Assembly: GCA_013694645.1 (NCBI GenBank)
Contig: JACDBZ010000199.1
Span: 1-13,643 of the forward strand
Length of the DNA: 13,643 nucleotides
From: Chloroflexota bacterium
GTDB taxonomy: Bacteria; Chloroflexota; Limnocylindria; QHBO01
Reading direction: 5' to 3'
The position numbers were made by a program, and so were the translations under genes. Under the pieces are notes generated by a model, which saw only the letters and a list, made by a program, of their open reading frames with translations, did not search any database and was not told the DNA's origin. Shown in pieces: positions 13,548 through 13,643 of the stretch. The first letter of the stretch is position 1. Each line of letters begins with the position of its first letter.

Positions 13548-13643
13548 TCAGCTCCGGCGGTCTGCGGCGCGGTCGTAGGCCTGGTCCGCCTCGACGCGAC
13601 GCCCCGCGGCGCGGAGCAGGTCGCCGTAGAGTAGCAGACGCTC
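13548..13643 (-). CDS. C-terminal end of a TPR-repeat protein (partial, cut by window edge)
   Basis: An open frame enters from the right edge and ends with TGA at 13550-13548, giving 31 residues. They include LLLYGDLLRAAGRR followed by VEADQAYDRAADRRS. This fits one tetratricopeptide repeat: G at repeat position 8, G at 15, A at 20, Y at 24 and A at 27. The stop lies 24 nt before the ndk ATG. Only the last repeat is visible, so its function is unknown. TPR proteins are usually scaffolds for protein contacts. Confidence 0.7.
   Translation of the reverse strand, partial: ERLLLYGDLLRAAGRRVEADQAYDRAADRRS

Noticed and set aside
1..13643. Sigma-54 (-24/-12) promoter near any gene
   Set aside because: I scanned by eye for TGGCAC-N5-TTGC on both strands. 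Partial TGGCACG hits (for example near 9323 and 10379) lack the GC at -12.
1..13643. CRISPR array, insertion sequence, integrase or attachment-site duplication
   Set aside because: No spaced direct repeats, transposase or integrase motifs, and no second copy of the tRNA-Ser 3' end were seen.

Overview
The window is GC-rich bacterial chromosome, densely packed with housekeeping genes. I see no mobile element, CRISPR array, prophage or defence island. A class I lysyl-tRNA synthetase beside a normal bacterial GreA, a sigma-54 with a zinc-ribbon insert, a proton-pumping pyrophosphatase of the K+-independent type, and SbsA-type Ig domains joined to a TolB-like propeller would suit an uncultured Chloroflexota-like bacterium. 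That placement is inference and is not proven by the window. The sequence may come from a draft or metagenomic assembly, because one conserved gene (hppA) carries what looks like a single-base indel in a homopolymer.

Layout from left to right: a GC-rich hairpin (6-52) and a minus-strand tRNA-Ser(UGA) (68-157); a plus-strand EamA-family transporter (242-1150), convergent with a minus-strand operon greA - lysS (class I) - serS (4518 down to 1160). lysS starts 9 nt after greA, and serS overlaps lysS by ATGA. The greA operon has a strong sigma-70 promoter (TTGACT-17-TACAAT, 4719-4747). It also has a leader of about 194 nt containing a terminator-like hairpin with a T6 run and further stem-loops. 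This is the best candidate in the window for undescribed regulation.

Further right, on the minus strand, come hppA (7898 to 5674, frameshifted near 6850) and uppP (5622 to 4777), probably co-transcribed. One hydrolyses pyrophosphate and the other undecaprenyl diphosphate. Before them lies rpoN (11549 to 10134), followed 22 nt later by a membrane-anchored protein with Ig-like domains and a beta-propeller (10111 to 8051).

The right end holds a histidine phosphatase (12289 to 11648) divergent from a signal peptidase I gene, lepB (12358-13041). lepB converges on ndk (13523 to 13056). Upstream of ndk is the last TPR-like repeat of a protein cut by the window edge (13643 to 13548).

The theme is core information processing (tRNA charging, transcription elongation, sigma factor), pyrophosphate and lipid-carrier recycling at the membrane, and protein export. 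No gap between genes exceeds about 260 bases.
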